In this document: positions 25,513-34,887 of the stretch, piece after piece
How positions within the stretch are numbered: the stretch's first letter is position 1
How the letters are laid out: each line of letters begins with the position of its first letter
DNA from: Streptomyces sp. NBC_01498
GTDB taxonomy: Bacteria > Actinomycetota > Actinomycetes > Streptomycetales > Streptomycetaceae
Direction: 5' to 3'
DNA: 64,000 nt
Assembly: GCF_036327775.1 (NCBI RefSeq)
Contig: NZ_CP109598.1
Location: 4,531,001-4,595,000, forward strand
The notes under the pieces: model-generated
Told to the model about the DNA's origin: nothing
Seen by the model: the letters and a program-made list of their open reading frames with translations, nothing else
Database searches by the model: none
Program-made: the position numbers and the translations under genes

Positions 25513-26805
25513 TCAGTTCGACTTGACCGTCACCTTCTCGTCGTTGTTCAGCTGCTCCACCAGCTGCTTGACCTTCGCCTTGTCCCAGACCAGGTTTCCG
25601 CCCGTGCTGCCCGAGATCGGGATGTTCATCGACGTGCCGTCGCCGCCCGTGACGCCCTTCATCGCGAAGAACATCTGGCCCAGTGACCACAGGGACATGT
25701 CCTTGTCCACGATCAGGGTGTCCAGGCCCGCGCCCATCGTCGGGTAGAGCTTGAAGGGGTTCAGGATCGTGCCGGGGGTGGCCGTCTGGGAGGCCAGGGC
25801 CGCCAGGAACTTCTGCTGGTTCTTCGTACGGTCCAGGTCGCTGCCCGCGAACGCGTACCGGGTGCGGACGAACGCCAGGGACTGTTCGCCGTCCAGCGTC
25901 TGCTTGCCCGCCTGGAAGTCCGCGCCCGACTTCTTGTCCTTGAACGCCTTCGGGATGTCCAGCTCGACGCCGCCGATCGCGTCCACGATGTTGGCGAAGC
26001 CCGCGAAGCCGATCTCGACGTAGTGGTCGATGTGCAGCCCGGTGTTGAACTCGACCGTACGGACCAGCAGTTCGGGCCCGTCCTCCGCGTACGCCGCGTT
26101 GAGCTTCACCTGGCGGCCCGTGTTCGGGAACATCTTCCCGGACTCCGAGCCCTTGAAGGAGGGGATCACCACGTTCGAGTCACGCGGCAGCGAGATCAGC
26201 GTCGGGCCGTTCGAGCCGTCGTGCAGGATCATCATCGAGTCGGTGCGCTTGCCCTCCGCGCTGCCCGTGTGGAGATCCTTCTTGTCCTGGGCGGACATCC
26301 CCTCGCGGCTGTCCGAGCCGACGATCAGATAGTTCGTGCCTTCGCCCGCCTCGGGCCGCTCGATCACCTTCGACAGGTCGACCTCGCGCTTGAGCTTGGA
26401 GTCCGCCCAGAAGTACGTGCCTATGGAGACCGCCAGTACGACGACGACCAGGGAGGTCGCGGTGATCTTGATACGGCGCCGCCAGTCCGGTGCGTAGGAG
26501 GGAGTACCGCCGTAACCGTCGTCGTACGACCCCTGCCGGGGCACCCGCGGCGGTCCGCCCGGTCCCTGGCCCGCCGGGGAGCCGTAGACCTGTCCGGTGT
26601 TGTAGTCGCTGTTGTACGGGGGAGGGCCGTACGCCCCGTCGTGCCCCGGCGACTGCTGCTGGGGGACGGCGCGCCGCTGCACGTGCGGCATCGCGCGCGC
26701 ACCCTCGGGCTGCGCGCTCGCGCTGCCGCGTCCGTAGCGCTCACCGCCGCGGTCGCCGCCGCGGTCGGCGCGGTCGCCGTTCCATCCATCAGGCCATTCG
26801 CTCAT
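25513..26805 (-). CDS. LytR-CpsA-Psr (LCP) family protein 1
   Basis: This 430-residue protein has a Gly/Tyr/Pro-rich cytoplasmic tail (about residues 1-108), one transmembrane helix (about 112-132, SLVVVVLAVSIGTYFW) and an external LCP domain. Family landmarks are NYLIVGSDSREG, SLPRDSNVVIP, VKLNAAYAEDGP, GLHIDHYVEIGF and AFVRTRYAFAGSDLDRTKNQ. LCP enzymes transfer glycopolymers from polyprenyl phosphate to peptidoglycan. There is no LytR_C domain. The ATG at 26805 lies divergent from the thioesterase gene. Confidence 0.92.
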   Translation of the reverse strand: MSEWPDGWNGDRADRGGDRGGERYGRGSASAQPEGARAMPHVQRRAVPQQQSPGHDGAYGPPPYNSDYNTGQVYGSPAGQGPGGPPRVPRQGSYDDGYGGTPSYAPDWRRRIKITATSLVVVVLAVSIGTYFWADSKLKREVDLSKVIERPEAGEGTNYLIVGSDSREGMSAQDKKDLHTGSAEGKRTDSMMILHDGSNGPTLISLPRDSNVVIPSFKGSESGKMFPNTGRQVKLNAAYAEDGPELLVRTVEFNTGLHIDHYVEIGFAGFANIVDAIGGVELDIPKAFKDKKSGADFQAGKQTLDGEQSLAFVRTRYAFAGSDLDRTKNQQKFLAALASQTATPGTILNPFKLYPTMGAGLDTLIVDKDMSLWSLGQMFFAMKGVTGGDGTSMNIPISGSTGGNLVWDKAKVKQLVEQLNNDEKVTVKSN

Positions 26806-26924
26806 GCGGACCAGTGTGCGGCTCCGACGTGCCGCGCACACAGGGGTGGAGAAAAATCACAGCGTCCCTGTTGCCAAGCTGATGCATTGCGGACCGTTCC
26901 GGACCCCCGCATAGGGTGGAGGAC

Positions 26925-27473
26925 ATGACAGACCAGGCCGTCCGGCCCGAGACAGATATTCCGGGTAAGCCCACCTCGGCGTCCCGCACCACGCTCAGCC
27001 ACATCATGACCGGCAGCGACACCAACCTCCTCGGCACGGTGCACGGCGGCGTGATCATGAAGCTTGTCGACGACGCGGCCGGCGCCGTCGCGGGCCGGCA
27101 CTCGGAAGGGCCCGCCGTCACGGCGTCCATGGACGAGATGGTCTTCCTTGAGCCGGTACGCGTCGGGGACCTGGTCCATGTGAAGGCCCAGGTCAACTGG
27201 ACCGGCCGGTCCTCCATGGAGGTCGGCGTCCGCGTGCTCGCCGAGCGCTGGAACGAGTCCACCCCGGCCCAGCAGGTCGGCAGCGCCTATCTCGTCTTCG
27301 CCGCCGTCGACGCGGAGGGCCGGCCCCGTCCCGTACCGCCGGTGGTCCCGGAGACCGAGCGCGACCAGCGGCGCCACCAGGAGGCGCAGATCCGGCGTAC
27401 GCACCGGCTCGCCCGGCGCCGCGCCATCAAGGACCTGCGCGAGAAGCGCGCCGCCGAGGGCATCAACGACTGA
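26925..27473 (+). CDS. Acyl-CoA thioesterase, hot-dog fold
   Basis: This 182-residue protein is a YciA/BFIT-like acyl-CoA hydrolase. The hot-dog core shows LSHIMTGSDTNLLGTVHGG and VIMKLVDDAAGAVAGRH, with the catalytic Asp in the second motif, then MDEMVFLEPVRVGDLVHVKA. The C-terminal 40 residues are a basic helix rich in Arg and Lys. GGAGG lies only two bases before the ATG at 26925; a GTG at 26916 is possible. It diverges from LCP protein 1. Confidence 0.9.
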   Translation: MTDQAVRPETDIPGKPTSASRTTLSHIMTGSDTNLLGTVHGGVIMKLVDDAAGAVAGRHSEGPAVTASMDEMVFLEPVRVGDLVHVKAQVNWTGRSSMEVGVRVLAERWNESTPAQQVGSAYLVFAAVDAEGRPRPVPPVVPETERDQRRHQEAQIRRTHRLARRRAIKDLREKRAAEGIND

Positions 27474-27486
27474 CGACTGACGACTG
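27466..27486. repeat. ACGACTG x3 across the thioesterase stop codon
   Basis: Three exact 7-base units at 27466, 27473 and 27480 cover the last codon, the stop and the next bases. Slippage here would shift the frame at the very end of the gene. Confidence 0.85.
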
Positions 27487-27621
27487 CACGGCTCAGCGAC
27501 TGAACCGGCGGACGCGGGACCTGCGGGACGTCGGCCCCCGGACCTGCCGGACACCGGGTGGCTGACCTCGCCGTACGGCACGGCTGACCCGGCCGTACCG
27601 GACCCCGCCCGGCACCCGGCC

Positions 27622-29157
27622 CTACGGGCAGACCACCTGGTCGCCCGTCACCGCCCCGAACTCGCCCCGCCGCACATCCTCCGCCCGCACCGGCCGCACC
27701 GACGTGTAGTCCGTGCCCGCCATCACCCTCAGCGTCGCCCCCTGCCGTGGCACCGGCCGCAGTTCACAGCCCGGCAGCGCCGCCGCCAGGGACTTGGCCG
27801 ACCGGTCCCAGCGCGGATCGAACAGCACCCGCGTACGGGCCACCTCCGGGCCCATGTGGTTCAGCGGCGCCCGCGTGGTGTTGAAGCCGGTCCCGCGCAG
27901 GGCGCCGTCGACGCGTCGGCCCAGACCGTCCTGCCGGGTCGCGTTGTAGACCTGCACCCGGATCTGCCGGGGGGCCACCTCGACCATGGCGGCGCGCTGC
28001 TGCTTCGGCGCCGGCGCCGGTGGTCCGCCCCGGCCCCCGGGCGCCGGGGGCGTCAGCGGCCGGTCCTCCCGCAGCGCCCGGAAGAGGTTCTTCGACTTCA
28101 CCGGGTCCCACGTCAGCGTCGCGCCGATGCCCTGGACCGCCAGGTTCCGCTCGTTCACCGGGACCGACGTGAACTCCGACGACGACGGGCCGAAGCCGCG
28201 CATCGCCTCGCCCAGCGCCAGCATCTCCCGCGTACCGAAACCCTTGTCCGCCCGCACCGAGCCGAGCATCGCCGAGGTCACCTCGCGGAACTTCACCGGG
28301 TTCAGCAGGACTCCGCTGCTGGTCGCCTGCTTGATCAGCGCGGCCATGAAGCGCTGCTGGCGCTGCATCCGGCCGAGGTCGGAGGAGCCGTCGAGATAGC
28401 GCGACCGTACGTACTGGAGCGCCTGCCCGCCGTCCAGTTCATGCGTGCCCGCGGTCAGTTCGAGACCGGTGTGCGAGTCCTTCAGCGGCTTCGCGGTGCA
28501 GACCTCCACCCCGCCGAGCGCGTCGACGGTCTTCATGAAGCTGGTGAAGTCGACCTCCAGATAGTGGTCGATCTTCACACCCGTCATGGTCTCCACGGTC
28601 CGGACCGTCAATTGCGGACCGCCCTCCGAGTACGCCGCGTTGAGCTTCACCGCGTGCGCGCCGTGCCGCTTGCCCGTGGTGATGTCGGTGTGCGAGGGCA
28701 GTTCGGCGTAGCTGTCGCGCGGCAGACTCACCACGCTCGCCCGCTCCCGGTCCTCCGAGATGTGCACCAGCATGATCGTGTCGGTGCAGCGGCAGGGGGC
28801 GCCGCCCAGGCGGTACTTGCGCCGCTCCTCCTTGGTGATCTTGTCGCGGCCGTCGGTGCCGACGAGGAGGATGTTCATGCCATGGCCCCCGTCGGGCCGG
28901 TTCTTCATGTCCTTGAACGGATCGATCCGGCCGATCCCGCTGTCGAGACTCGTCACCACGGCATGGCCGATGCCACCCGCGCCGAGCACCAGCACGGACA
29001 GCGCCGTGGCCACCCGCATCCCCCAGCGGGGGCGCCCCGGCCGCCCGGCCCGCCCTCCGCCGCGTACGGCCCGGCCCTTCCGTACGCCGGTCTGCGCCGG
29101 ACCGGGCCGGCCGGCGGGACGGGGACGGGCACGGGGGGAGCGGGGTGGTGGGGGCAC
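27622..29157 (-). CDS. LCP family protein 2 with LytR_C domain
   Basis: This 511-residue protein starts at a GTG at 29157 behind GGAGGT; longer frames run into repeat DNA. A Pro/Arg-rich tail leads to one transmembrane helix (about residues 47-67). The LCP domain shows NILLVGTDGRDKI, SLPRDSYAELP, VKLNAAYSEGGP, GVKIDHYLEVDF and YVRSRYLDGSSDLGRMQRQQ. The LytR_C domain near the end begins IRVQVYNATRQDGLGRRV. The gene diverges from the glycosyltransferase at 29476. Confidence 0.9.
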   Translation of the reverse strand: MPPPPRSPRARPRPAGRPGPAQTGVRKGRAVRGGGRAGRPGRPRWGMRVATALSVLVLGAGGIGHAVVTSLDSGIGRIDPFKDMKNRPDGGHGMNILLVGTDGRDKITKEERRKYRLGGAPCRCTDTIMLVHISEDRERASVVSLPRDSYAELPSHTDITTGKRHGAHAVKLNAAYSEGGPQLTVRTVETMTGVKIDHYLEVDFTSFMKTVDALGGVEVCTAKPLKDSHTGLELTAGTHELDGGQALQYVRSRYLDGSSDLGRMQRQQRFMAALIKQATSSGVLLNPVKFREVTSAMLGSVRADKGFGTREMLALGEAMRGFGPSSSEFTSVPVNERNLAVQGIGATLTWDPVKSKNLFRALREDRPLTPPAPGGRGGPPAPAPKQQRAAMVEVAPRQIRVQVYNATRQDGLGRRVDGALRGTGFNTTRAPLNHMGPEVARTRVLFDPRWDRSAKSLAAALPGCELRPVPRQGATLRVMAGTDYTSVRPVRAEDVRRGEFGAVTGDQVVCP

Positions 29158-29217
29158 GGGGGACACCTCCGCGGGTGACAGGAACGAGAGGAACGAGAAG
29201 AAGAGAGGAATGAACTC

Positions 29218-29268
29218 GGGAGGAGGAGAAGGGGAGGAGAAGGGGAGGAGAAGGGGAGGAGAAGGGGG
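29218..29268. repeat. 51-base homopurine tract with 11-base units
   Basis: The plus strand is purine only from 29218 to 29268. AAGGGGAGGAG repeats exactly at 29229, 29240 and 29251, with partial copies at both ends. Such tracts can form triplex DNA. It lies 60-110 bases before the start of LCP protein 2, in the divergent region with the glycosyltransferase gene. Confidence 0.85.
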
Positions 29269-29475
29269 TGACGGGAAGGAAGGGGGACGACGGGAGAGGC
29301 GGGAACGGCGGGGCGACGGCCGGCCGGGGGAGGCCCAGGGGGCGCCGGGGGACGCAACGTAGGCCCATACGATCAGCAGCCTTGCGCTGCGCCCGCCCGA
29401 CGCGCGCCGGGGTCCCCCGTTCGCGGTAACGTGGAGCGCCCGACACACCCCTTTCCCGGACGCCCGAAGGACCAC

Positions 29476-30513
29476 ATGCCTGCCCAGCCGCCCGCCGTCT
29501 CCGTGATCATGCCGGTGCTCAACGAGGAACGGCATCTGAGGAACTCCGTCCGGCACATCCTGGAGCAGGAGTACGACGGCGAGACGGAGGTGGTCATCGC
29601 CCTGGGCCCGTCCACGGACCGTACGGACGAGATCGCCGCCGAACTCGTCCGGGAGACGGCGGACGGCGACCGCGCCCGGGTACGGACCGTGCCGAACCCC
29701 ACCGGCCGTACCCCTGCGGCGCTCAACGCGGCCATCAAGGCGTCCAGGCACCCCGTCGTCGTCCGGGTCGACGGCCACGGCATGCTCTCGCCGAACTACA
29801 TCGCGACCGCCGTACGGCTCCTGGAGGAGACCGGCGCGCAGAACGTCGGCGGCATCATGCACGCCGAGGGCGAGAACGACTGGGAGCACGCCGTCGCGGC
29901 GGCGATGACCTCCCGGATCGGCGTCGGCAACGCGGCGTTCCACACCGGCGGTGAGGCCGGGCCCGCCGAGACCGTGTACCTCGGCGTCTTCCGGCGTGCC
30001 GCGCTGGAGCAACAGGGCGGCTACAACGAGGAGTTCATCCGCGCCCAGGACTGGGAGCTGAACTTCCGCATCCGGGAGGCCGGCGGCCGGATCTGGTTCT
30101 CGCCGGAGCTGCGCGTCCAGTACCGGCCGCGGCCCTCCGTGCGTGCGCTCGCCAAGCAGTACAAGGACTACGGCCGCTGGCGCCATGTCGTCGCCCGCTT
30201 CCACGCCGGCTCGATCAATCTGCGCTATCTCGCGCCGCCGGTCGCGGTCTGCGCCAACGTCGCGGGCCTTGTCGTCGGTCTGGCCGTCAGCCCCTGGGCG
30301 CTGATCGTCCCCGGCGGCTATCTCGCGGCGATCGTCGCGGGCTCGATACCGGCGGGCCGGGGCCTGCCCCTCAAGGCGCGGCTCCAGATCCCGCTCGCTC
30401 TCGCCACGATGCACATGTCGTGGGGGTTCGGCTTCCTGACCAGTCCGCGCTCGCTCGCCCGCAAGGTCATCGCGAGCCGCCGCCCGGCGGTCCAGGAGCA
30501 GACCGCCGCCTGA
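29476..30513 (+). CDS. Glycosyltransferase family 2
   Basis: This 345-residue protein has an N-terminal GT-A domain (VSVIMPVLNEERHLRNSV, then VVVRVDGHG in place of a DxD, and GGYNEEFIRAQDWELNFRI) and two or three C-terminal membrane segments. It resembles ExoA/succinoglycan-type transferases, which add a sugar to a lipid-linked chain at the inner face of the membrane. The ATG follows GAAGGA. It stands between two LCP genes and is a likely maker of a glycopolymer that they attach. Confidence 0.9.
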   Translation: MPAQPPAVSVIMPVLNEERHLRNSVRHILEQEYDGETEVVIALGPSTDRTDEIAAELVRETADGDRARVRTVPNPTGRTPAALNAAIKASRHPVVVRVDGHGMLSPNYIATAVRLLEETGAQNVGGIMHAEGENDWEHAVAAAMTSRIGVGNAAFHTGGEAGPAETVYLGVFRRAALEQQGGYNEEFIRAQDWELNFRIREAGGRIWFSPELRVQYRPRPSVRALAKQYKDYGRWRHVVARFHAGSINLRYLAPPVAVCANVAGLVVGLAVSPWALIVPGGYLAAIVAGSIPAGRGLPLKARLQIPLALATMHMSWGFGFLTSPRSLARKVIASRRPAVQEQTAA

Positions 30514-30526
30514 CCAGGGGGCGCGC

Positions 30527-30687
30527 TGACCACGGCGCGCGTCGGCATCCGCGTGCGCCGGAGTGGGTCCGCGTCGTCCGACGACAGCCGACGATCCGGC
30601 ATGCGCCCGCATCCGCCCGACGGCGAGCGACACCCGCGTACACGGCGCGGCGCCTGACCACGGCGCGCGTCGGCATCCGCGTGCGCC
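30527..30687. repeat. Exact 33-bp direct repeat in an intergenic gap
   Basis: Bases 30527-30559 recur exactly at 30655-30687, 128 bases apart. The unit begins TGACCACGGCGCGCGTCGGC. Further short units (GTACCTCCGC) follow at about 30735-30780. No gene is seen in 30514-30786. Confidence 0.85.
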
Positions 30688-30786
30688 CGAGTACCTCCGC
30701 ATGCGCCCGACGGCGACACCCGCGTACGTCCCCCTACATCCGCTGGCGTACCTCCGCGTACCTCCGCGTACCTCCGTACCTCCCCG

Positions 30787-30831
30787 TACGTGAGGAGCCC
30801 CCGGCCGCATCGGCCGGGGGCTCCTCACGTA
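30787..30831. terminator. 20-bp perfect hairpin between GT2 and LCP protein 3
   Basis: The arms 30787-30806 and 30812-30831 pair without mismatch around a 5-base loop. The flanking genes are convergent, so it probably ends both transcripts. Confidence 0.9.
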
Positions 30832-30862
30832 GTTCCTCACGTACGTACGCGGTGTCCGCGCG

Positions 30863-32743
30863 CTACCAGGTGAAGCCGTCCTGGACTTCCATGCACTCCT
30901 TGTCGTTGGCGCCGTTGAGCGCCCGCGCCGATTCCGGAGTCTTGTCGCTGTCCTTCGCCGCCGACTTCGGGTAGGTGTCGCCCGTACGCCAGTCGGCGCC
31001 CACGATCAGCGTCACACCCGTCACGTCCGCCGACTTCTTCACCGACGCCACCGGAATCCCCAGGGACTTGGCGACCGCCTGCGCGTCCCCCTCCAGGTCG
31101 GCGCTGGGGAACAGGACCTCGGTGCGCTCGGTGGCGTCGGGCGTCGCGTCCGACACGGCCTTCGTGTAGCCCTTGGCGGTCAGCAGCCCCGCCACGGCCG
31201 TGGCCCGCTGCGACGTCGGCGCCCGGGTGGCGCTGCCGGTGCCGTTGCGGACGAGCACCCCGGTGTCGGCCGGGGCCGCCACCGGGTCCTCGGAGGCGGC
31301 CGGGGGCTTGCGCTTGGACGCCTTGCCGTCGAGCGGCACGTCGTCGCGGACCATGGTGAACAACTGGTCGGCGTCGCCCGGCTTCGGGTACACGCGCCCG
31401 CGGTCGTTCGCGCCCGTGCCGTACACGTTCGGCATCGTCGTCATCGTGATCCGCTCGGTGGGCGCCTTCTTCAGCTCCTCCGCCAGGTCGTAGAGCTTTG
31501 TGACGCCGCCGAGTCCCTTGTCGACCGTCAGCGCGTCGGTGGCCGCCTCGGCGAGGCTCATCAGCTTCGCCGGGTCGGTCAGCTTGGCCCCCTTGCGCAG
31601 CTCGCGGACCATCGAGTTCATGTACATGTGCTGGGCGTGCGTCCGGGCCAGGTCGCTGCCGTCCTCGAAGCCGTAGCGGGTACGCAGCCACTGGAGGGCC
31701 TGCTCGCCCTGGATGGTGGACTTGCCCGCCTTCAGCTTCAGTCCGGAGCCCTCGCCCTTGCCGTTGCGCGAGTGGACGTTGTCCGTGACACAGACCGGTA
31801 CGCCACCGATCGCGTCGGCCATCGACACGACACCCGCGAAGTCGATCATCATGAAGTGGTCGATGGGAATGCCGGTCAGCTCGTACCAGGTGGCCACCGT
31901 GCAGCCTGGACCCCCGCGCTCCAGACTCTCGTTGGTCAGGGTGCCGGACTTCGCCGGGAAGACCTCACCGGTTTCCGGGTCCGTGCACTTGGGAATGTCG
32001 AGGATGGTGTCGCGCGGCATGCTCACGACCGAGATGTTGCTGCGGTCGGCCGAGACATGCAGCAGCATCTGTACGTCGGCGAGAGTGGGGCCGTTGAAGT
32101 TCGCCTTCGCGCCGCCGAGCTTCTGGTTCTCCTTGGAGTCACGGGCGTCGGAGCCGATCAGCAGGATGTTGATCGGGGTCTGGCCCGCGGCGTTGGCCTT
32201 GTGGTCGGCCATCGGCTTGTCGCCGAGCGTCAGCTCTTCCTTCTTCAGCTTGCCGTCGAGATGACGGTAGTAGAGGTATCCGGCGCCGGCCGTGCCGAGT
32301 ATCAGCAGGGCGAGGACCGAGGACGCCCAGCGCAGTATGCGGCGTTTGCCGCGCCGGGGCGGGCCGCCCTGTCCTCTCGTATCTCTCGTGCCTCCCGGAC
32401 CGGAACCGCCGGCGGACTCCGTGACCGTGCCTTTTCCTTTGCCGGTGCGCTTGCCGCCTTTGCCGGCTCCCTCGCCGCCGCCGGATTCCGCGCCCTCGGC
32501 GCTCCCGGCGCTCCCGGTGCCGGAAGCTCCCTGCGGCCCGGAGCCGTCCGCGCCGCTGCCCGTGCCGTCACTGCCCGTGGTGCCGTCCGTGCCGTCGGTG
32601 CCGGCCGAGCCGCTGCCCGTACCGTCCGGGCCGTCCTCGTACAGACTGTCGTCCCAGCCCAGCTCACGGGCGTGCGGGACGCGTCGTCGCGTCCCTTCTC
32701 TGCGCATGCCCTGCCCCACCCCTGCCCCCTGCCCAGTGCTCAC
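30863..32743 (-). CDS. LCP family protein 3 with LytR_C domain
   Basis: This protein has 626 residues from a GTG at 32743; an ATG at 32707 would give 614, and neither has a textbook ribosome site. The first ~135 residues are a Gly/Ser/Thr/Asp-rich tail. One transmembrane helix follows (VLALLILGTAGAGYLYY). The LCP domain shows INILLIGSDARDS, SMPRDTILDIP, GIPIDHFMMIDF and WLRTRYGFEDGSDLARTHAQ. The LytR_C domain starts GVLVRNGTGSATR. Cys residues around IPKCTDPETG and GGPGCTV may form a disulphide. Confidence 0.9.
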   Translation of the reverse strand: MSTGQGAGVGQGMRREGTRRRVPHARELGWDDSLYEDGPDGTGSGSAGTDGTDGTTGSDGTGSGADGSGPQGASGTGSAGSAEGAESGGGEGAGKGGKRTGKGKGTVTESAGGSGPGGTRDTRGQGGPPRRGKRRILRWASSVLALLILGTAGAGYLYYRHLDGKLKKEELTLGDKPMADHKANAAGQTPINILLIGSDARDSKENQKLGGAKANFNGPTLADVQMLLHVSADRSNISVVSMPRDTILDIPKCTDPETGEVFPAKSGTLTNESLERGGPGCTVATWYELTGIPIDHFMMIDFAGVVSMADAIGGVPVCVTDNVHSRNGKGEGSGLKLKAGKSTIQGEQALQWLRTRYGFEDGSDLARTHAQHMYMNSMVRELRKGAKLTDPAKLMSLAEAATDALTVDKGLGGVTKLYDLAEELKKAPTERITMTTMPNVYGTGANDRGRVYPKPGDADQLFTMVRDDVPLDGKASKRKPPAASEDPVAAPADTGVLVRNGTGSATRAPTSQRATAVAGLLTAKGYTKAVSDATPDATERTEVLFPSADLEGDAQAVAKSLGIPVASVKKSADVTGVTLIVGADWRTGDTYPKSAAKDSDKTPESARALNGANDKECMEVQDGFTW

Positions 32744-32786
32744 GTGCGCCGCACGGGCCGGAGATCCGGGTGTTCCCGGGCCGGCC

Positions 32787-34664
32787 TCACTTGGCGCACA
32801 CCTGCTTGTCCGCTTCCACCTTCTGCACGCCTTCCGGCGCCTTCGCCGGACCGACGATGGGCACGCCCGCGCCCTTGAAGTCCTCGCCCAGGGTGAGCGT
32901 CATCGCCTCCAGCCCCTCGGCGTCCTCCGTGCCCGGCTTCATCGCCGCGGCCGGCAGACCCATCATGTCCGCGAGCCGGCGGGCCTGGTCGGCCTGGTTC
33001 GGCGCGTACTCCAGCGTCGTCTTGTCCAGTTCCGCGGGCGCGTTGCCCTTGTTGGTGGACTTCGGAACGCCCTGATCGTTCTGGAGCCAGGTCAGCGTCT
33101 CCTGCGCGGAACCCTGCGGCCCGCCGCCGTTGAACACATCGACCCGGACATCGGCGGGGTCCGCCTTGGTTCCCTTGAGGAGCGCCGCCTGCTGGCTCTT
33201 GGCGGCCTTCTCCTGTTCCTTCACCTCGGTCAGCGACGTGTCGCTGCGCATCATCGCGAACAGCGGCCCGGCCTGCGCCTCGTTCACGACGACCGTCGCC
33301 TTCACGACCTCCGCCGGGTTGTCGATCACCGGGAGGGTGGTGAAGGTGATGTTCTTGGGGTCCACCTTGGCCAGCTCCGTACCGAGGTCGCGCAGCTTCT
33401 CGATACTGCCGATCCCGGTGTCGACGGTGAGCGCGTCGGTCGCCGCCGTCGCCAGGCTCCACAGCTTCTTCGGGCTGGTCAGGGTGTCGCTGGACTTCAT
33501 CTTCCGGACCATCGAGCCGAGGAACTGCTGCTGGGTCTGGATACGGTCCAGGTCGCTCTCGTTGCCGAAGCTGTGCCGCGTACGGACGAAGGCGAGCGCC
33601 TGCTCACCCTCGATGACGTGCTTGCCCTTGGTGAGCTTCAGATGCGAGTCGGGGTCGTCGACGTCCTTGCCGACACACACCTCGACACCGCCGATCGCGG
33701 TCGTCAGCGTCTTCACCGCGTTGAAGTCGGCCATCATGAAGTGGTCGACCGTCAGCCCGGTCAGCTCCTTGACCGTACGCATCGTGCAGCCCGGGTCCCG
33801 CTCCGACTGGCCGAGGCTGGTGTTGAAGCGGACGCCCTGCTCACCGGGGATGACCTTCGTGCCGGTCTCCGACTTCGTCGTGCAGTCCGGGATGTCGGTG
33901 ATCAGGTCGCGGGGGATCGAGAGGGCCGTGGCGTTCGTCCGGTCCTTGGAGACATGGAAGAGGATCGTGGTGTCGGCGTGACCGACGCTGTCCTTGTCGC
34001 CGTAGTTCTCGTTGCCGGCCCCGGTGCGCTTGTCCGTGCCGATCACCAGGATGTTGACGGCCTGGTCCTTCTTGAAGCCGCCGCTGCCGCCGTCGACGTC
34101 GATCGTGTGGATGTTGCTGTTCAGTTCCTGGTACGCGTAGTACGCGGCGCCCGCGCCGCCGAGCACGATGAACGCGGTGACGCCGCCGGTCCAGCCGAGG
34201 ACCTTCTTCTTGCGGGAACCGGCCGCGGCCTTGCGCTTGCGCCGGCCCGCGGCGGCGTCCGCGCTGTTCGCGCCGCGCCGGCCGCGCTGGCCGGGGACGT
34301 CCCGGCGCGAGGTGCCGGAGGCGTTACGGGCGCGGGGGACACGTGCTCCGTCGGCCGCCTCGTCGTCCGGCACCGGGCGGGCCGACGTCCGGCGGTCCCG
34401 GTCGGAACGGGGCGGTCCGTCGGAACGGCCCTGCCGGTCCGAGCGGCCCGGTGCCTCGGAACGGCCTTGTGGCGGACCGTCCGTGGGCGACGCGTTTCTC
34501 GACCGCCGGGCAGCGCCGCGCCTGTTTCCGGTGTCGCGGGAAGGGGCGGACGGCTGCCCTTCGGAGTGGTTCAGTCGCAATTCGTAATTGCCGGTCTGCG
34601 GGTTGAGCACCCACTGGTCGGCGGGGTCGATCCCGTCCGACTGGCCACGGCTATGCGCATCCAC
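32787..34664 (-). CDS. LCP family protein 4 with LytR_C domain
   Basis: This 625-residue protein starts at a GTG at 34664 with GGAGGAC about ten bases upstream. The tail (about residues 1-150) begins with an ADQWVLNPQTGNYELRL motif that I do not see in its paralogs here, then turns Arg/Ser-rich. One transmembrane helix (VTAFIVLGGAGAAYYAY) leads to the LCP domain: VNILVIGTDKRTG, SIPRDLITDIP, GLTVDHFMMADF, FVRTRHSFGNESDLDRIQTQ. A LytR_C domain starts DVRVDVFNGGG. It precedes LCP protein 3 on the same strand with a gap of 43 bases, so both may be cotranscribed. Confidence 0.9.
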   Translation of the reverse strand: MDAHSRGQSDGIDPADQWVLNPQTGNYELRLNHSEGQPSAPSRDTGNRRGAARRSRNASPTDGPPQGRSEAPGRSDRQGRSDGPPRSDRDRRTSARPVPDDEAADGARVPRARNASGTSRRDVPGQRGRRGANSADAAAGRRKRKAAAGSRKKKVLGWTGGVTAFIVLGGAGAAYYAYQELNSNIHTIDVDGGSGGFKKDQAVNILVIGTDKRTGAGNENYGDKDSVGHADTTILFHVSKDRTNATALSIPRDLITDIPDCTTKSETGTKVIPGEQGVRFNTSLGQSERDPGCTMRTVKELTGLTVDHFMMADFNAVKTLTTAIGGVEVCVGKDVDDPDSHLKLTKGKHVIEGEQALAFVRTRHSFGNESDLDRIQTQQQFLGSMVRKMKSSDTLTSPKKLWSLATAATDALTVDTGIGSIEKLRDLGTELAKVDPKNITFTTLPVIDNPAEVVKATVVVNEAQAGPLFAMMRSDTSLTEVKEQEKAAKSQQAALLKGTKADPADVRVDVFNGGGPQGSAQETLTWLQNDQGVPKSTNKGNAPAELDKTTLEYAPNQADQARRLADMMGLPAAAMKPGTEDAEGLEAMTLTLGEDFKGAGVPIVGPAKAPEGVQKVEADKQVCAK

Positions 34665-34887
34665 GGTTGCTTGAGTCCTCCGTCGGTGCCACGCGAAGCG
34701 TCTCTTCCCCCAAAGACGCTCGGTCTCTCGATCCGGTTGTGCGCGACCTCGCGCTTCACGAACCAGACCGCGTCACACTATCCGCCCAGTTCAGCGTGGA
34801 GCGACGCGAGTGACAAATTCGACTCCTCTTACAAGGGGGCAATCTGCCCAATCGTCGTAGACCGCCGACGACTCCTTGGTGCCGCCT

